A DNA stretch of 64,000 nucleotides from G965215225 sp965215225 (lineage in GTDB: Bacteria > Pseudomonadota > Gammaproteobacteria > CBDBNL01 > JAAOII01), in assembly GCA_965215225.1 (NCBI GenBank), contig OZ244039.1, forward strand, positions 62,001 to 126,000, read 5' to 3'. Of the stretch, positions 51,743-60,379 are shown in pieces. The notes beneath the pieces are model-generated. The model ran no database searches. It saw only the letters and a list, made by a program, of their open reading frames with translations, and was not told the origin of the DNA. A program made the position numbers and the translations under genes. Every line of letters begins with the position of its first letter. Positions within the stretch are counted from its first letter, which is position 1.

Positions 51743-52048
51743 TTAAACATAGCAATAGAAAGCATTGTAAGTTTCAAATAGCATATCTGCACCTATAGGT
51801 GTGGAATTTGGTTTGCCAAACTGATTAAAAAGCCAAAAGTAAATTCTTTCTGCCCCCCGAGAAAAATCAGAATTTTGTCTTTTATTCTCTTTATAAAAAT
51901 AATGTCCCCATTCACTCCTAATCTTTTCTTTTGAATGAAGACCTAACAACATCTTCTCTTTTTCTTGTTCCAACAAGAAATAGATCTCATTAAAATAATG
52001 AAATTCCCATTCTTCTATAGATTGTGGATCCAACTCTAGTTCCATCAC
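51743..52048 (-). pseudogene. N-terminal fragment of a restriction endonuclease
   Basis: MMELELDPQSIEEWEFHYFN, EIYFLLEQEKEKMLLGLHSK, then RGAERIYFWLFNQFGKPNSTPIGADMLFETYNAF, after which the frame enters IS30-like sequence and stops. The start overlaps the methyltransferase stop by four bases, as in an R-M operon. GADMLFETYNAF resembles the approach to a nuclease core, but the active site itself is missing. No family name can be given. Confidence 0.55.
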
Positions 52049-52861
52049 AGAAGCTTAATCTCCCCTATTATTCTTTTCATAATGGGAATGTAGCTTTCTT
52101 GAATATCTATCAGGATAGATCTTCGATTTAGCTTTTTAGCTATCAAGCCAGTTGTGCCACTTCCAGCAAAAGGATCTAGCACCACACCATCTGGTGGACA
52201 ACATGATTTTATGGCTAGGGTGGGTATGCTATCAGGGAAAACGGCAAAATGTTTATATCCGCTTTTCGCCGTGGGTGATATGAGTAAGTCGCCAGGATTC
52301 TTCCCATTAGGATGGGGTCTAACACATCGGATTTCCTTATATTCTTTAGTCATTTGTTCATCATACTCATCACCAAACTTCAATATCCTTTTTAGCTTTA
52401 CCCAGTCTTTTATATTAGGATAAGAACCTCCACCATCTTTTCTAAACCAATGGGATGAAGTATGTCTGTATTTTTCACCTAGAATTTTTAACAAGTCCCC
52501 TTTGGTGTAATTATTATCTATAAGAGCCTGTCCTAGAAAATCCGCTATTGTATGTTGAGAAACTTTTATCCTTCTTGTTTTTATATATTTGTTTTTACTA
52601 GTAGCTATTCTACCTGCAGGAGAAGAGCCTATATTTTTAGTTTCATTTGAAAACTTACCATTGTATTTCCGATTAGCATATTGGGTGGTTCCTTTACTTT
52701 TATGAGCTATCCTCACTTCATCTAAATTGAAATTTATTCTTTTTTGCCAAGTATTCTTTGAGAATAAGTAGATCACTTCATAAGTATTAGAAAACCTATT
52801 CTTAACGGCGGATGGCATATGATTAGGCTTAGGCAAATTCCCACCATCAGTGCAACACCTC

Positions 52862-52899
52862 TTTTCTTGGATGGGATTATATAATCCCATCCAAGAAAA
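52862..52899. promoter_or_regulatory. 38-bp perfect palindrome with central TATAAT in the IS30 left end
   Basis: TTTTCTTGGATGGGATTAT is followed directly by its exact reverse complement. Each strand has TATAAT across the centre, so it could act as a symmetric promoter/operator or as a strong hairpin that blocks read-through. It ends 20 bases before the transposase ATG. Confidence 0.75.
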
Positions 52900-52918
52900 A
52901 TTATTACGAGGTGTCACA

Positions 52919-53914
52919 ATGTATAAAAAGCATTATACCCCCCTTTCAAAGAAAGAAAGATATATGATAGAAAAAATGAGGCGAGAAGGAAAGAGCATAC
53001 GCTTTATAGCTCGGCGCTTAGATCGTTGTCCTTCTACTATTAGCCGAGAGATCCAGCGCAATCGCGGGAAGCGCGGCTATCGTCATTTACAAGCGCATCA
53101 AAAAAGCCAAGCCCGACAGTTAGAACGTTCTTACTACGAGGTTCTAACGGAACGGATGAAGGAAGAAGTGCGCTCTTTATTAGAAATCCAATGGAGTCCA
53201 GAGCAGATTGTAGAGCGCTGGCGTCTTATAGGGAAGCCCGCTCCTTCTAAAAATACGCTGTATCGGTGGATCGCAAAGGATCGTAAAGCAGGCGGTGACC
53301 TGCATACTTTGCTTCGCAATAAAGGACGCCATCACGGTCATGATCATAGACGCAAAGCCTATAAACAGTGTATTCCAGGACGGGTCGGCATCGAAAAGCG
53401 TCCCGCCATAGTGGAACAACGCACGCGATTAGGCGACTGGGAAGCCGATACCATGCATGGTGCCAACCATAAAGGGTTCTTAGTGACCATAGTGGATCGA
53501 GCTTCCCGTTTTACCTTGATGGCCCAGGTGCAACACAAAGACAAGGTCTCAATCGAAAAAGCTATCTCCGCCATGCTCCAACCCATCGCCGACTGGGTCC
53601 ATACCATCACTTTCGATAATGGGCGGGAGTTCAGCGACCACCAGAAGATAGCCGAAAAACTCAACTGCGATACCTACTTCGCCACGCCTTATCGCAGCTG
53701 GGAAAGAGGTACCAATGAAAGTATCAATAAACTCATCCGCGAGTATCTGCCGAAAGGAATGTCCTTGCGAAATCTACCCAAAGAAATGATAATAAAAATC
53801 ATGACCCGATTGAACAACCGACCACGAAAGTGCCTCGGCTTCAAAACCCCCGCCGAAGTGTTCCAACAACTTAGCGGGATAAACTATAATTTAGAAACAA
53901 GTGTTGCATTCTAG
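52919..53914 (+). CDS. IS30-family transposase
   Basis: 331 residues from ATG 52919 (MYKKHYTPLSKKERYMIEKM), chosen because CGAGG lies just upstream and the family begins here; an in-frame ATG at 52850 lies in the terminal repeat. N-terminal helix-turn-helix (SIRFIARRLDRCPSTISREIQRN), LEIQWSPEQIVERW, and an integrase-type DDE core: GDWEADTMHGANHKGFLVTIVDRAS, TITFDNGREFSDHQKIAEKL, YRSWERGTNESINKLIREYLPKG. C-terminal LNNRPRKCLGFKTPAEVF is diagnostic. Catalytically complete, so possibly active. Confidence 0.95.
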   Translation: MYKKHYTPLSKKERYMIEKMRREGKSIRFIARRLDRCPSTISREIQRNRGKRGYRHLQAHQKSQARQLERSYYEVLTERMKEEVRSLLEIQWSPEQIVERWRLIGKPAPSKNTLYRWIAKDRKAGGDLHTLLRNKGRHHGHDHRRKAYKQCIPGRVGIEKRPAIVEQRTRLGDWEADTMHGANHKGFLVTIVDRASRFTLMAQVQHKDKVSIEKAISAMLQPIADWVHTITFDNGREFSDHQKIAEKLNCDTYFATPYRSWERGTNESINKLIREYLPKGMSLRNLPKEMIIKIMTRLNNRPRKCLGFKTPAEVFQQLSGINYNLETSVAF

Positions 53915-54474
53915 ATGGGAATCTGCCTTATACCAGATGATTTGGTTTCTTATTATCCATCCATGTTTTTGCATCTCTATCGCTATTCTTTGAGGTATCA
54001 TTTGTAAGTTACCATCAATATATAAGTGTCCCCCAGATTCAAAAAGAACGCTCCATCATCTTTTAGTATTCGCAACATTTTCTTGCCTAAGGAAGATATC
54101 TTTCGGACATAGTCATCAGGGCTTCTCTCTAAACCTATTTGGTGTTCAGAATTATAGTCTCGCAAATTCCAGTAAGGTGGGGAAGTCACTATCACCGCTA
54201 TAGATTTATCGGGTATCCTTTTCAGAGCCGCTTCAACTTCAGCAATAATCACCAATGGAATAGGATTCTTAGGCAATTCAATAAGATCCCTGTCATATTC
54301 CAGATGATTCAATGGATTATTTTGCAATAATACATTAAAGCTGTTTTCTATACTTCTAAGTTTATACACGCAAGTTTATACACGCAAGAATTAAATATAA
54401 AAAGTAAAATGTCATTTTATCTGCACTTTACAAAAGATAAAATTTATTATAAGAAAAATAATGGTGGATTAACA

Positions 54475-54605
54475 TTTAAACTGCAAATACTAAATTATTG
54501 TCTATCCCACTGAGTTGTTGAAACATCTCAGCGGGTATTTTGAATCCGAGGCACTTTCGTGGTCGGTGATTCAATCAGTTGAACACTCTTCTTATTTCTT
54601 GCTTG
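54475..54605 (-). mobile_element. IS30-type 3' end remnant
   Basis: The plus strand shows, in reverse, the transposase 3' end: CTGAGTTGTTGAAACATCTCAGCGGG and CCGAGGCACTTTCGTGGTCGGTG correspond to RPRKCLGFKTPAEVFQQLSG with small changes. It is followed by GCACTTATGATGTAAATTCACG, which also borders other IS30 remnants. Confidence 0.75.
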
Positions 54606-54639
54606 GTGATGCACTTATGATGTAAATTCACGAGTAACT

Positions 54640-54830
54640 CTTATATAAAGGAGGAATCATTATGAGCTGGAAAAATTCACAACCTCAGGAGCTGCCCTTA
54701 AGAGCAAACTCGCCGCCTAGATCCGCCTACACTATTTAATCAACGCTCAATTTCAACCTCACCCCATAAAAACACTTTTATTAGTTAGAATAAACTAATT
54801 AATCAAACCTTTCTCCCTATATTAAGGATA
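54640..54830 (+). mobile_element. Internally deleted IS5-type element
   Basis: TATATAAAGGAGGAATCATT and ATGAGCTGGAAAAATTCACAA (transposase start) are joined to GAGCTGCCCTTAAGAGCAAACTCGCCGCCTAG (transposase end) and then the left-end region (AATCAACGCTCAATTTCAAC, TTTTATTAGTTAGAATAAAC, AAACCTTTC). About 950 bp of transposase are missing, leaving a MITE-like derivative. Confidence 0.8.
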
Positions 54831-54882
54831 TAATAAGGTCTGATTAATTTAATATTGACCTACTATTGAGTAGAATAAGAAG

Positions 54883-55215
54883 ATGAAAAAGTTAATTTTT
54901 GGTGGAATATTAGTTCTATCTGTTTCAGTAGCCCATGCTGCTGACTATATTTGGTGCCAAAGCGAACCTCATGATAGCAATAAGCGATACTATTCTAAGG
55001 TTTTTGCTGGGGATTATCACGACCGGCTCTCCTATCAGATAGCCTTTGAGAACTTTCTTCGTGCCCGTTATGTGGATGGCGAGGAGCTATTAACCAGCTT
55101 TTGCTTTTCAGCACCCACCTCCAGTGAGGCAAAATCCAAGCGAGATGAGGACGCTGCCTATGCCCGTAGCGGAATCTTCAATTACGAAGTAGTTTTCCTT
55201 GATTGGAAATATTAA
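54883..55215 (+). CDS. Small secreted protein of unknown function
   Basis: 110 residues with a clear signal peptide MKKLIFGGILVLSVSVAHA cleaved before ADYIWCQ. The mature part (about 91 residues) has two cysteines (WCQSEP and TSFCFSAP) that could form a disulfide in the periplasm. It is otherwise charged and polar (HDRLSYQIAFENFLRARYVDGEELL), ending YEVVFLDWKY. No family recognised. A possible promoter lies in the preceding AT-rich stretch. The last bases of the gene are repeated once downstream. Confidence 0.7.
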   Translation: MKKLIFGGILVLSVSVAHAADYIWCQSEPHDSNKRYYSKVFAGDYHDRLSYQIAFENFLRARYVDGEELLTSFCFSAPTSSEAKSKRDEDAAYARSGIFNYEVVFLDWKY

Positions 55216-55409
55216 GACAAAAGAGGGAAGGTTGGGAGGGATGTAAATATTAAGACAAAAGAGGGGATACAGGGAGGGGTATAAAAATCAAGGAGGATTG
55301 AAGAGAATAGAAAATTAGAAGGGCAAGTTTCTCCCTTTTTGCTGTATAGTTTCTCAAATGTTGTTAATTATTCAAATCTTTCTACGTGAAGTAGTATAAT
55401 GAACATTGT
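55216..55409 (+). repeat. Short duplication of the preceding gene's end
   Basis: AAATATTAAGACAAAAGAGG occurs at 55207-55226 (spanning the stop codon) and again about 38 bases later. The rest is purine-rich intergenic sequence with GTAGTATAATGAACATTG near 55390 as a likely -10 for the next gene. Confidence 0.6.
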
Positions 55410-55901
55410 ATGTGGATGTTTGTTTCATTTAAATGGGTTTTGGTCGTTGGGGTGTTGTTGGCGTTTGTTACGCTTGCTGTCACCGGCAGGAAATCAGTCA
55501 AAGCTGAATTGTTTGTTGCTGCTACACCTGAAGAGGTGTGGCGTGTAATCATCGATGGGTCGGATTACCAATCATGGAATCCGCTACTGGTTCCTTTGGA
55601 GGGAGATATAGCCCTCGGCAATAAAGTTACTTACGAAATGACCGACAACAAAGGAAATAAAAGTAATATCTCTGCTCGAGTAAAAGCTTTTGAAACCAAT
55701 CGATATCTCAACCAATTTGGCGGCATTCCAGGTATTATTACCTTCAACCACGAATATAAACTCGAGCCGCTCGACGGAGGTACGCGCATTATTCAGCAAG
55801 AAGAATACCGCGGGCTGTATGTTTGGTTTTGGGACCCCGAATGGCTTAATGGTGCTTACGCAGATGTTAATGAAGCCATTAGCAGAAAAACTGGAGAATA
55901 A
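55410..55901 (+). CDS. SRPBCC-fold protein with N-terminal membrane segment
   Basis: 163 residues. Residues 5-25 form one transmembrane helix (FKWVLVVGVLLAFVTLAVTG). The remainder has the SRPBCC (START/PYP1-like) lipid- or ligand-binding fold: VKAELFVAATPEEVWRVIIDGSDYQSWNPLLVPLEGDIALGNKVTYEM, FGGIPGIITFNHEYKLEPLDGGTRIIQQEEYRG, and a final helix NGAYADVNEAIS. Family members bind small hydrophobic ligands; none can be named. It is monocistronic, on the strand opposite to argA. Confidence 0.8.
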   Translation: MWMFVSFKWVLVVGVLLAFVTLAVTGRKSVKAELFVAATPEEVWRVIIDGSDYQSWNPLLVPLEGDIALGNKVTYEMTDNKGNKSNISARVKAFETNRYLNQFGGIPGIITFNHEYKLEPLDGGTRIIQQEEYRGLYVWFWDPEWLNGAYADVNEAISRKTGE

Positions 55902-56080
55902 ATCGACACACGATTTACCTAAGGAAAGTTTCGGCACAAAACCACCTCGCGGAAGCACTTGATTATTTCAAGCGCAATACTTCTTGGTTAGTTGTGCTCT
56001 ACTTGGTTTCCCCCAACTTCTTTTGTTAATTAATCACAACTTTCAGGGAACACAAGGCATCTAGGACAAATCATTAAGCT

Positions 56081-57334
56081 TTAAGCCTCGCCACCGATCT
56101 TCTTCACCAACACTTTCGCATTACGGCAATAGGAAATGTGTGGCAGAGGCAGTTTCTCCTTAGTATTCACAAAGCCCTTTTCGCGAAACCACTCAACTGC
56201 TTGGGTGGTCAGCACAATCAGATGGCTATATCCTTGCCCTATGGCAAGATTTTCCATTGAATTCAAGACCCGACTGCCATAGCCACGACCAGCGTATAGA
56301 TTCTTGACTACAACACACTCAAGTTCGACATAGCCCCGCTTCCCTTCCACAGGGGACAGGGCGGCGCAACCTATGATATTGTCGTCTTGCTTAATGATAC
56401 GAAAGTCCTTGGTCTTCTTTTGCAACTGCTTTAGGCTGCGCGGTCTCAACAGTCCCTCTTGTTCTAAAGGCGCAATCAAGTCTTTTATCATCGCCATATC
56501 ACGGCGCTTTGGTTCTATCAGCTCCTCATAAGAATCGGCATTAATCATCAAGCCATAGCCTTGGGCGGTCAATAGTTCACTAACCAAGGCGTTTTCTTGA
56601 TGCGCGGGCAATAGATGAACTCGTGGCGCGCCCATATCACAATAGTGAATCATATCAGCCAAGACGGGACGGATGGATGCCTTCGCCCGCTTCATAAAGG
56701 ATTCCGCCTCCGCGCGCGGAATTGCCTTCTTATAGTCAGCATCTGACAGCCCGGTATGATAAAGAATGACCTTATCGGCCGCCAAAGACCTCACCAGTTC
56801 TGCTACTAAATTGCGCTCGCTAAGCAGATAGCCGATTCCTTGCTTATCGGCAGCTAGCGGAGTGACAAACAAAACATATCCCATATCAAGCAGCTGGATC
56901 ATGCCATCGGCTGCCACTCTTCTTACTCTGCCGTGATGTTGCATATCTATTCCATCAATAATACCTTGTGGGCGAGCAAGAATCCAGCTACCTTGAATAA
57001 ACTTCGGTTTTTGCCCCACCTCATAGCTTGCCCGCGTCGCCAGTCTATTACAATGCCCATAGAGAGCGGCATATTTACTAGCCAGGTCATTGAGCTCGGC
57101 AGTCTTAAGCGGCTCATTTGGAGCAGCGACAGGTTCGGTAATACAGAGAACACAATGAATACCAAGACTTTGGCACATAGCCCAATCTTGACCTAGGATC
57201 CTGCTGTGCTCTTCTACCTCCTTCCTCACCAAGGCTCCTGACACAACGAAAACAAAGCACTTTCCTCTATAGTTGTTAATATAAGGAAGTGCTTGACGAA
57301 GCAGAAGTCCCCTTTCTTGCGCGTTATTAGACAT
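56081..57334 (-). CDS. argA: N-acetylglutamate synthase (kinase-like plus GNAT)
   Basis: First step of arginine synthesis, acetylating glutamate. 417 residues: an amino-acid-kinase-like domain (LLLRQALPYINNYRGKCFVFVVSGALV, LADKVILYHTGLSD) that usually binds arginine for feedback inhibition, followed by a C-terminal GNAT acetyltransferase domain (IIKQDDNIIGCAALSPVE, ELECVVVKNLYAGRGYGSRVLNSME, VLTTQAVEWFREKGF). This fusion is the gammaproteobacterial ArgA. Other arg genes are not nearby. It diverges from adk across a 63-bp gap. Confidence 0.93.
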   Translation of the reverse strand: MSNNAQERGLLLRQALPYINNYRGKCFVFVVSGALVRKEVEEHSRILGQDWAMCQSLGIHCVLCITEPVAAPNEPLKTAELNDLASKYAALYGHCNRLATRASYEVGQKPKFIQGSWILARPQGIIDGIDMQHHGRVRRVAADGMIQLLDMGYVLFVTPLAADKQGIGYLLSERNLVAELVRSLAADKVILYHTGLSDADYKKAIPRAEAESFMKRAKASIRPVLADMIHYCDMGAPRVHLLPAHQENALVSELLTAQGYGLMINADSYEELIEPKRRDMAMIKDLIAPLEQEGLLRPRSLKQLQKKTKDFRIIKQDDNIIGCAALSPVEGKRGYVELECVVVKNLYAGRGYGSRVLNSMENLAIGQGYSHLIVLTTQAVEWFREKGFVNTKEKLPLPHISYCRNAKVLVKKIGGEA

Positions 57335-57397
57335 TTGCTAATTATACAATTAGATAAACTCTAGTTAAAAGATAGCATTATAATGACATCTCTAATT

Positions 57398-58048
57398 ATG
57401 AATCTAATTTTCCTTGGCCCGCCCGGCAGTGGTAAGGGCACTCAGGCTGCAACCCTTTGCAGCGACAAGAACCTTGCTCATATAAGCACGGGCGATATGC
57501 TGCGCACTGAAATTAAAAGAGGCTCTGCCCTAGGCAAGCAGGTCAAAGAAAAGATTGCGCAGGGAGAGCTCATTGACGACCAACTAATTATCCAACTAGT
57601 CAAAGAGAGGATAAAGCAAAGGGATTGTGAGAAAGGATTTGTCTTGGACGGCGTGCCACGGACGCTTGAACAGGCTCAATCTCTGACCGATGAAGCAGTC
57701 CCAATAGATCATATTATTGAATTCCAATGTTCGTCTGAGCTATTAACTCAGCGGTTAACCAATCGGCGCGTCCATCTGGCGTCTGGCCGCATATACAACA
57801 CACTCTACAACCCTCCCAAACAAGAAGACAAAGACGATATCACTGGCGAGCCGTTAATCCAGCGAGAGGACGATAAGGAAGAAACTGTGCACGCTCGTAT
57901 CCAAGAGTATTACGACAAAACCCAGCCATTGAGAGAGTATTATCATCAGTTGGCGAGTCAGTTGCGATCGATAAAATACCATCTCCTTGATGCGTCCTTG
58001 CCGGCCAAACAAATCAAGCAAAATCTACTCAGGGCTATCTATAGCTGA
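57398..58048 (+). CDS. adk: Adenylate kinase
   Basis: Interconverts ATP plus AMP and 2 ADP. 216 residues from ATG 57398: P-loop GPPGSGKGTQ at residues 6-15, AMP-binding STGDMLR, VLDGVPRTLEQAQ, and LID region RVHLASGRIYNTLYNPPKQEDKDDITGEPLIQREDD (long-type, without zinc cysteines). An upstream in-frame ATG (57383) overlaps the last bases of TATAAT (57379-57384), so transcription should start after it. The downstream ATG is therefore the likely start, with a very short leader. Confidence 0.95.
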   Translation: MNLIFLGPPGSGKGTQAATLCSDKNLAHISTGDMLRTEIKRGSALGKQVKEKIAQGELIDDQLIIQLVKERIKQRDCEKGFVLDGVPRTLEQAQSLTDEAVPIDHIIEFQCSSELLTQRLTNRRVHLASGRIYNTLYNPPKQEDKDDITGEPLIQREDDKEETVHARIQEYYDKTQPLREYYHQLASQLRSIKYHLLDASLPAKQIKQNLLRAIYS

Positions 58049-58066
58049 TTTCTCCTTGCTCAGATT

Positions 58067-58759
58067 GTGAAGAGGATTCTCGCCCTAGATTGCGCAACCA
58101 ATGCTTGTTCAGTGGCGCTCAATCTAAATGGCGAATACAAGCAGATACTAAAAACCAAAGCCCGCATCCACAATCGCATCCTGCTGCCTATGATGGACAG
58201 GCTGCTCAGCCAAGCGGGACTGCGGCCAAAAGACTTAGACCTGCTAGTATGTGGAATAGGGCCAGGAGCCTTTATGGGAGTGCGTATTGCAGTCGCGGCT
58301 GCTCAAGGCTTGGCGACAGCCGCCGACTTACCACTCATGCCCATCTCATCCCTTTATGCTCTGGCCCAACAAGCCTGGCAAAACCAAGCAAGCAAGCCAC
58401 TCAAAGGAGGAATTCTTGCCCTGCTAGATGCCCGCCTGAGCCAAGTATATTGGGGTTGCTATGAGGAATATGAGGAACATCAAGAAGCCAAAGAGCCTAA
58501 ACGATTATTAAAAGAGAGAACAGCCCCCCAGCTTGCTTTTCCAACCCAAGTCAAGCCTCCTATAGACATAGCCTTAGGAATCGGGGAAGGCTGGAGCTAC
58601 CAAGCCGAGCTGCCTTCCCCATTGAAAGAATTAAAACAAGTAGCTAAGGATGCAATGCCACAGGCTCGTCATCTGATTGAAGTGGCGCTCGGTCAAAAAC
58701 AGCCTCTTATCTATAATCCTCGCCTGCTCAGCCCATTGTATTTGCGTAATCAGGTCTGA
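58067..58759 (+). CDS. tsaB: tRNA threonylcarbamoyladenosine biosynthesis protein TsaB
   Basis: Partner of TsaD in making t6A37 on tRNAs that read ANN codons. 230 residues, GTG start. RILALDCATNACSVAL is the ASKHA-type N-terminus; LLSQAGLRPKDLDLLVCGIGPGAFMGVRIAVAAAQGLA is the family hallmark. It follows adk by 18 bases, likely co-transcribed. It sits 65 bases upstream of tRNA-Thr(CGT), itself a t6A substrate; the neighbourhood is suggestive only. Confidence 0.93.
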   Translation: MKRILALDCATNACSVALNLNGEYKQILKTKARIHNRILLPMMDRLLSQAGLRPKDLDLLVCGIGPGAFMGVRIAVAAAQGLATAADLPLMPISSLYALAQQAWQNQASKPLKGGILALLDARLSQVYWGCYEEYEEHQEAKEPKRLLKERTAPQLAFPTQVKPPIDIALGIGEGWSYQAELPSPLKELKQVAKDAMPQARHLIEVALGQKQPLIYNPRLLSPLYLRNQV

Positions 58760-58824
58760 TTTGACAAGATATACAAGGATACCTTGTATTAATATGAAAA
58801 TAGTTTTATAATATCAGTATAGAG

Positions 58825-58897
58825 GCCGGGATAGCTCAGTTGGTAGAGCAACTGATTCGTAACCAGTAGGTCAGAGGTTCGATTCCTCTTCTCGGCA
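58825..58897 (+). tRNA. tRNA-Thr (anticodon CGT)
   Basis: Full cloverleaf of 73 nt: acceptor GCCGGGA/TCTCGGC (one G-U), D arm GCTC/GAGC with AGTTGGTA loop, anticodon loop TTCGTAA (CGT, reads ACG), variable AGGTC, T arm AGAGG/CCTCT with TTCGATT loop, discriminator A. The anticodon stem has one A-C pair next to the loop. CCA is not encoded. Confidence 0.97.
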
Positions 58898-58923
58898 TTG
58901 AGTAAATTGTTATAGTATGAATA

Positions 58924-59730
58924 ATGGGCATATTAGACAGCTTTAGAAGGAGAAAGCAGGTTATTAGCCCCGCACAGCAGGGGCTAGAATCTCAGTCAAA
59001 GGTGCTGGGCGAGAAGAAAGTGGTGAGCACAAGTAATTCGCTTGCTCGTATCACAATTATGAATGGTAAGGGCGGAAGTGGTAAGAGCACTCTCGCCACC
59101 AATCTTGCCGCGCTTCTTTCTTCTCATGATGAGAGTGTCACCTTAATAGACAATGACCCCCAGTGTTCTAGCATTCGCTGGCTGGGTGAGCGCCCCCATG
59201 ATATGACTGTTATTAAGGGGGTCACTGTCAGCGAAACCGCCAGATTAAAGAATATTCGCCTCAGATCTGGTGCAGTAGGGGCAAAGACCAACTATATCAT
59301 CACCGATACTCAGGCTGGGTTGCACGGTCTTGGTCTAACCGATGTCATTGACCGCAGCGATATGATGATTATCCCTGTTCTGCCCTCTGCTATAGACATG
59401 CGGGTAACTGCCGACTTTGTTGCCCAGATATTTCTAAATCGTTCTTATCGCAACAAGCCAAAACCCTTAGGAGTGGTCGCAAATCGGGTCATCAACGACT
59501 CTGTTATCTATCGCAAACTACAAAAGTTTTTGCTCAGTCTGAGAGTCAATTTCATCAGCACTTTTCGCGACAACAAAGCCTACTTAGAAGCTGCCGAAAA
59601 AGGAGCAGGGATCTTTGAGTTAAATTGGCCTGGCCTTGAAGAAGAAAGACAGGAATGGCAACTACTACTCCGCTGGATAGAAGACAAGAAAGCCAAGCTA
59701 CAGCCCTCCTCGTCCCTAAGCGCAGACTGA
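58924..59730 (+). CDS. ParA/MinD-type ATPase
   Basis: 268 residues. Deviant Walker A ITIMNGKGGSGKSTLATNLAALLS near residue 47, LIDNDPQCSSIRWLGE (A' motif), YIITDTQAGLHG (Walker B). The N-terminal 40 residues are unstructured and basic. Such ATPases position plasmids, chromosomes or membrane machinery. There is no ParB gene or parS-like repeat next to it, so the cargo is unknown. It lies seven bases before ccmB, where ccmA would be expected. Confidence 0.85.
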   Translation: MGILDSFRRRKQVISPAQQGLESQSKVLGEKKVVSTSNSLARITIMNGKGGSGKSTLATNLAALLSSHDESVTLIDNDPQCSSIRWLGERPHDMTVIKGVTVSETARLKNIRLRSGAVGAKTNYIITDTQAGLHGLGLTDVIDRSDMMIIPVLPSAIDMRVTADFVAQIFLNRSYRNKPKPLGVVANRVINDSVIYRKLQKFLLSLRVNFISTFRDNKAYLEAAEKGAGIFELNWPGLEEERQEWQLLLRWIEDKKAKLQPSSSLSAD

Positions 59731-59737
59731 ACCTCAA

Positions 59738-60379
59738 GTGTCAAGCCTAGCTGGAATATTCATCATTGAAGCCAAAAGGTATGGGCGTAATGCGCACAAT
59801 CTCATAACCCCGGCTGTTTTCACCACTCTCATAGCCCTGATAGCAGGCTTTGGCATGCCCCAAATGCCAGCCGATAGCCTAATATGGATTTGCGCTATCC
59901 TAGCCTTTCTTCTTAACACCGACCAGCTTTTCCGTCAAGACTATCACAATGGCTTGTTGGAACAGTATTTTTTCGCCAGCCTGAGCCCCTACTTCATTAT
60001 TCTCATCAAGACTGGTATCTTTTCCTTATTCAATAGTGCCGTCCTATTAGGCATCAACCTACCCATCATCATTCTATTGCTCCAGCCCCAGACGGATCAG
60101 TTGGGACTGCTCCTCTTAGCTTTGTTAGCTATTATCCCCAGCCTCACTATGTTGGTGGCACTTGGCGCCTCCTATGCATTGGCATCCTCAGGTAGCCTCA
60201 TGCCGGCACTAATAACCATTCCTTTTTATGTCCCGCTGGTTATCCTAGCCATGTTGGCAACCAATGACCCTTTGAACTATGCTTACTATCTCTCTTTATT
60301 AGTAGCCTTGGCGCTGCTATATGTCTCATTATTAGGCCTCGCCATTCAATTCATCCTAAAAAATCTTGCTGCCTCTTAG
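59738..60379 (+). CDS. ccmB: Heme exporter permease CcmB
   Basis: Inner-membrane subunit of the CcmABCD complex that releases holo-CcmE in cytochrome c maturation. 213 residues, about six membrane helices, GTG start. FIIEAKRYGRNAHNLITPAVFTTLIALIAGFGM, DQLFRQDYHNGLLEQYFFASLSPYFIILIKTGIF and GLLLLALLAIIPSLTMLVALGASYALASSG fit CcmB. The ATPase partner gene ccmA is not upstream, although many bacteria have it there. It overlaps ccmC by 14 bases. Confidence 0.9.
   Translation: MSSLAGIFIIEAKRYGRNAHNLITPAVFTTLIALIAGFGMPQMPADSLIWICAILAFLLNTDQLFRQDYHNGLLEQYFFASLSPYFIILIKTGIFSLFNSAVLLGINLPIIILLLQPQTDQLGLLLLALLAIIPSLTMLVALGASYALASSGSLMPALITIPFYVPLVILAMLATNDPLNYAYYLSLLVALALLYVSLLGLAIQFILKNLAAS

Larger units (their letters stand above)
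52832..53927 (+). mobile_element. Intact IS30-type insertion sequence (1096 bp)
   Basis: Imperfect terminal inverted repeats of about 28 bp (GGCAAATTCCCACCATCAGT and, reversed at the right end, GGCAGATTCCCATCTAGAAT, both continuing GCAACAC), flanked by a TTA target duplication. The insertion point is confirmed by the rebuilt methyltransferase frame. A 38-bp perfect palindrome lies between the left end and the transposase gene. Degenerate copies of the 5' end are at 31285, 33660, 44395 and 50530, and of the 3' end at 54475. Confidence 0.92.
52045..54369 (-). pseudogene. DNA methyltransferase split by an IS30-type element and a frameshift
   Basis: The N-terminal part (53928-54369) has VIVTSPPYWNLRDYNSEHQIGLE near residue 60 and AFFLNLGDTY, then shifts frame in a TATATAT run at about 54020; removing two bases restores IDGNLQMIPQRIAIEMQKHGW. 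The C-terminal part (52045-52831) has MPSAVKNRFSNTYEVIYLFSK and motif I DPFAGSGTTGLIAKKLN. Excising 52832-53927 and one TTA copy rebuilds IIWYKPNHMPSAVKN exactly across the junction. The order TSPPYW then DPFAGSGTT is that of beta-class, probably N4-cytosine, enzymes. A restriction gene follows, also broken. Confidence 0.9.
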
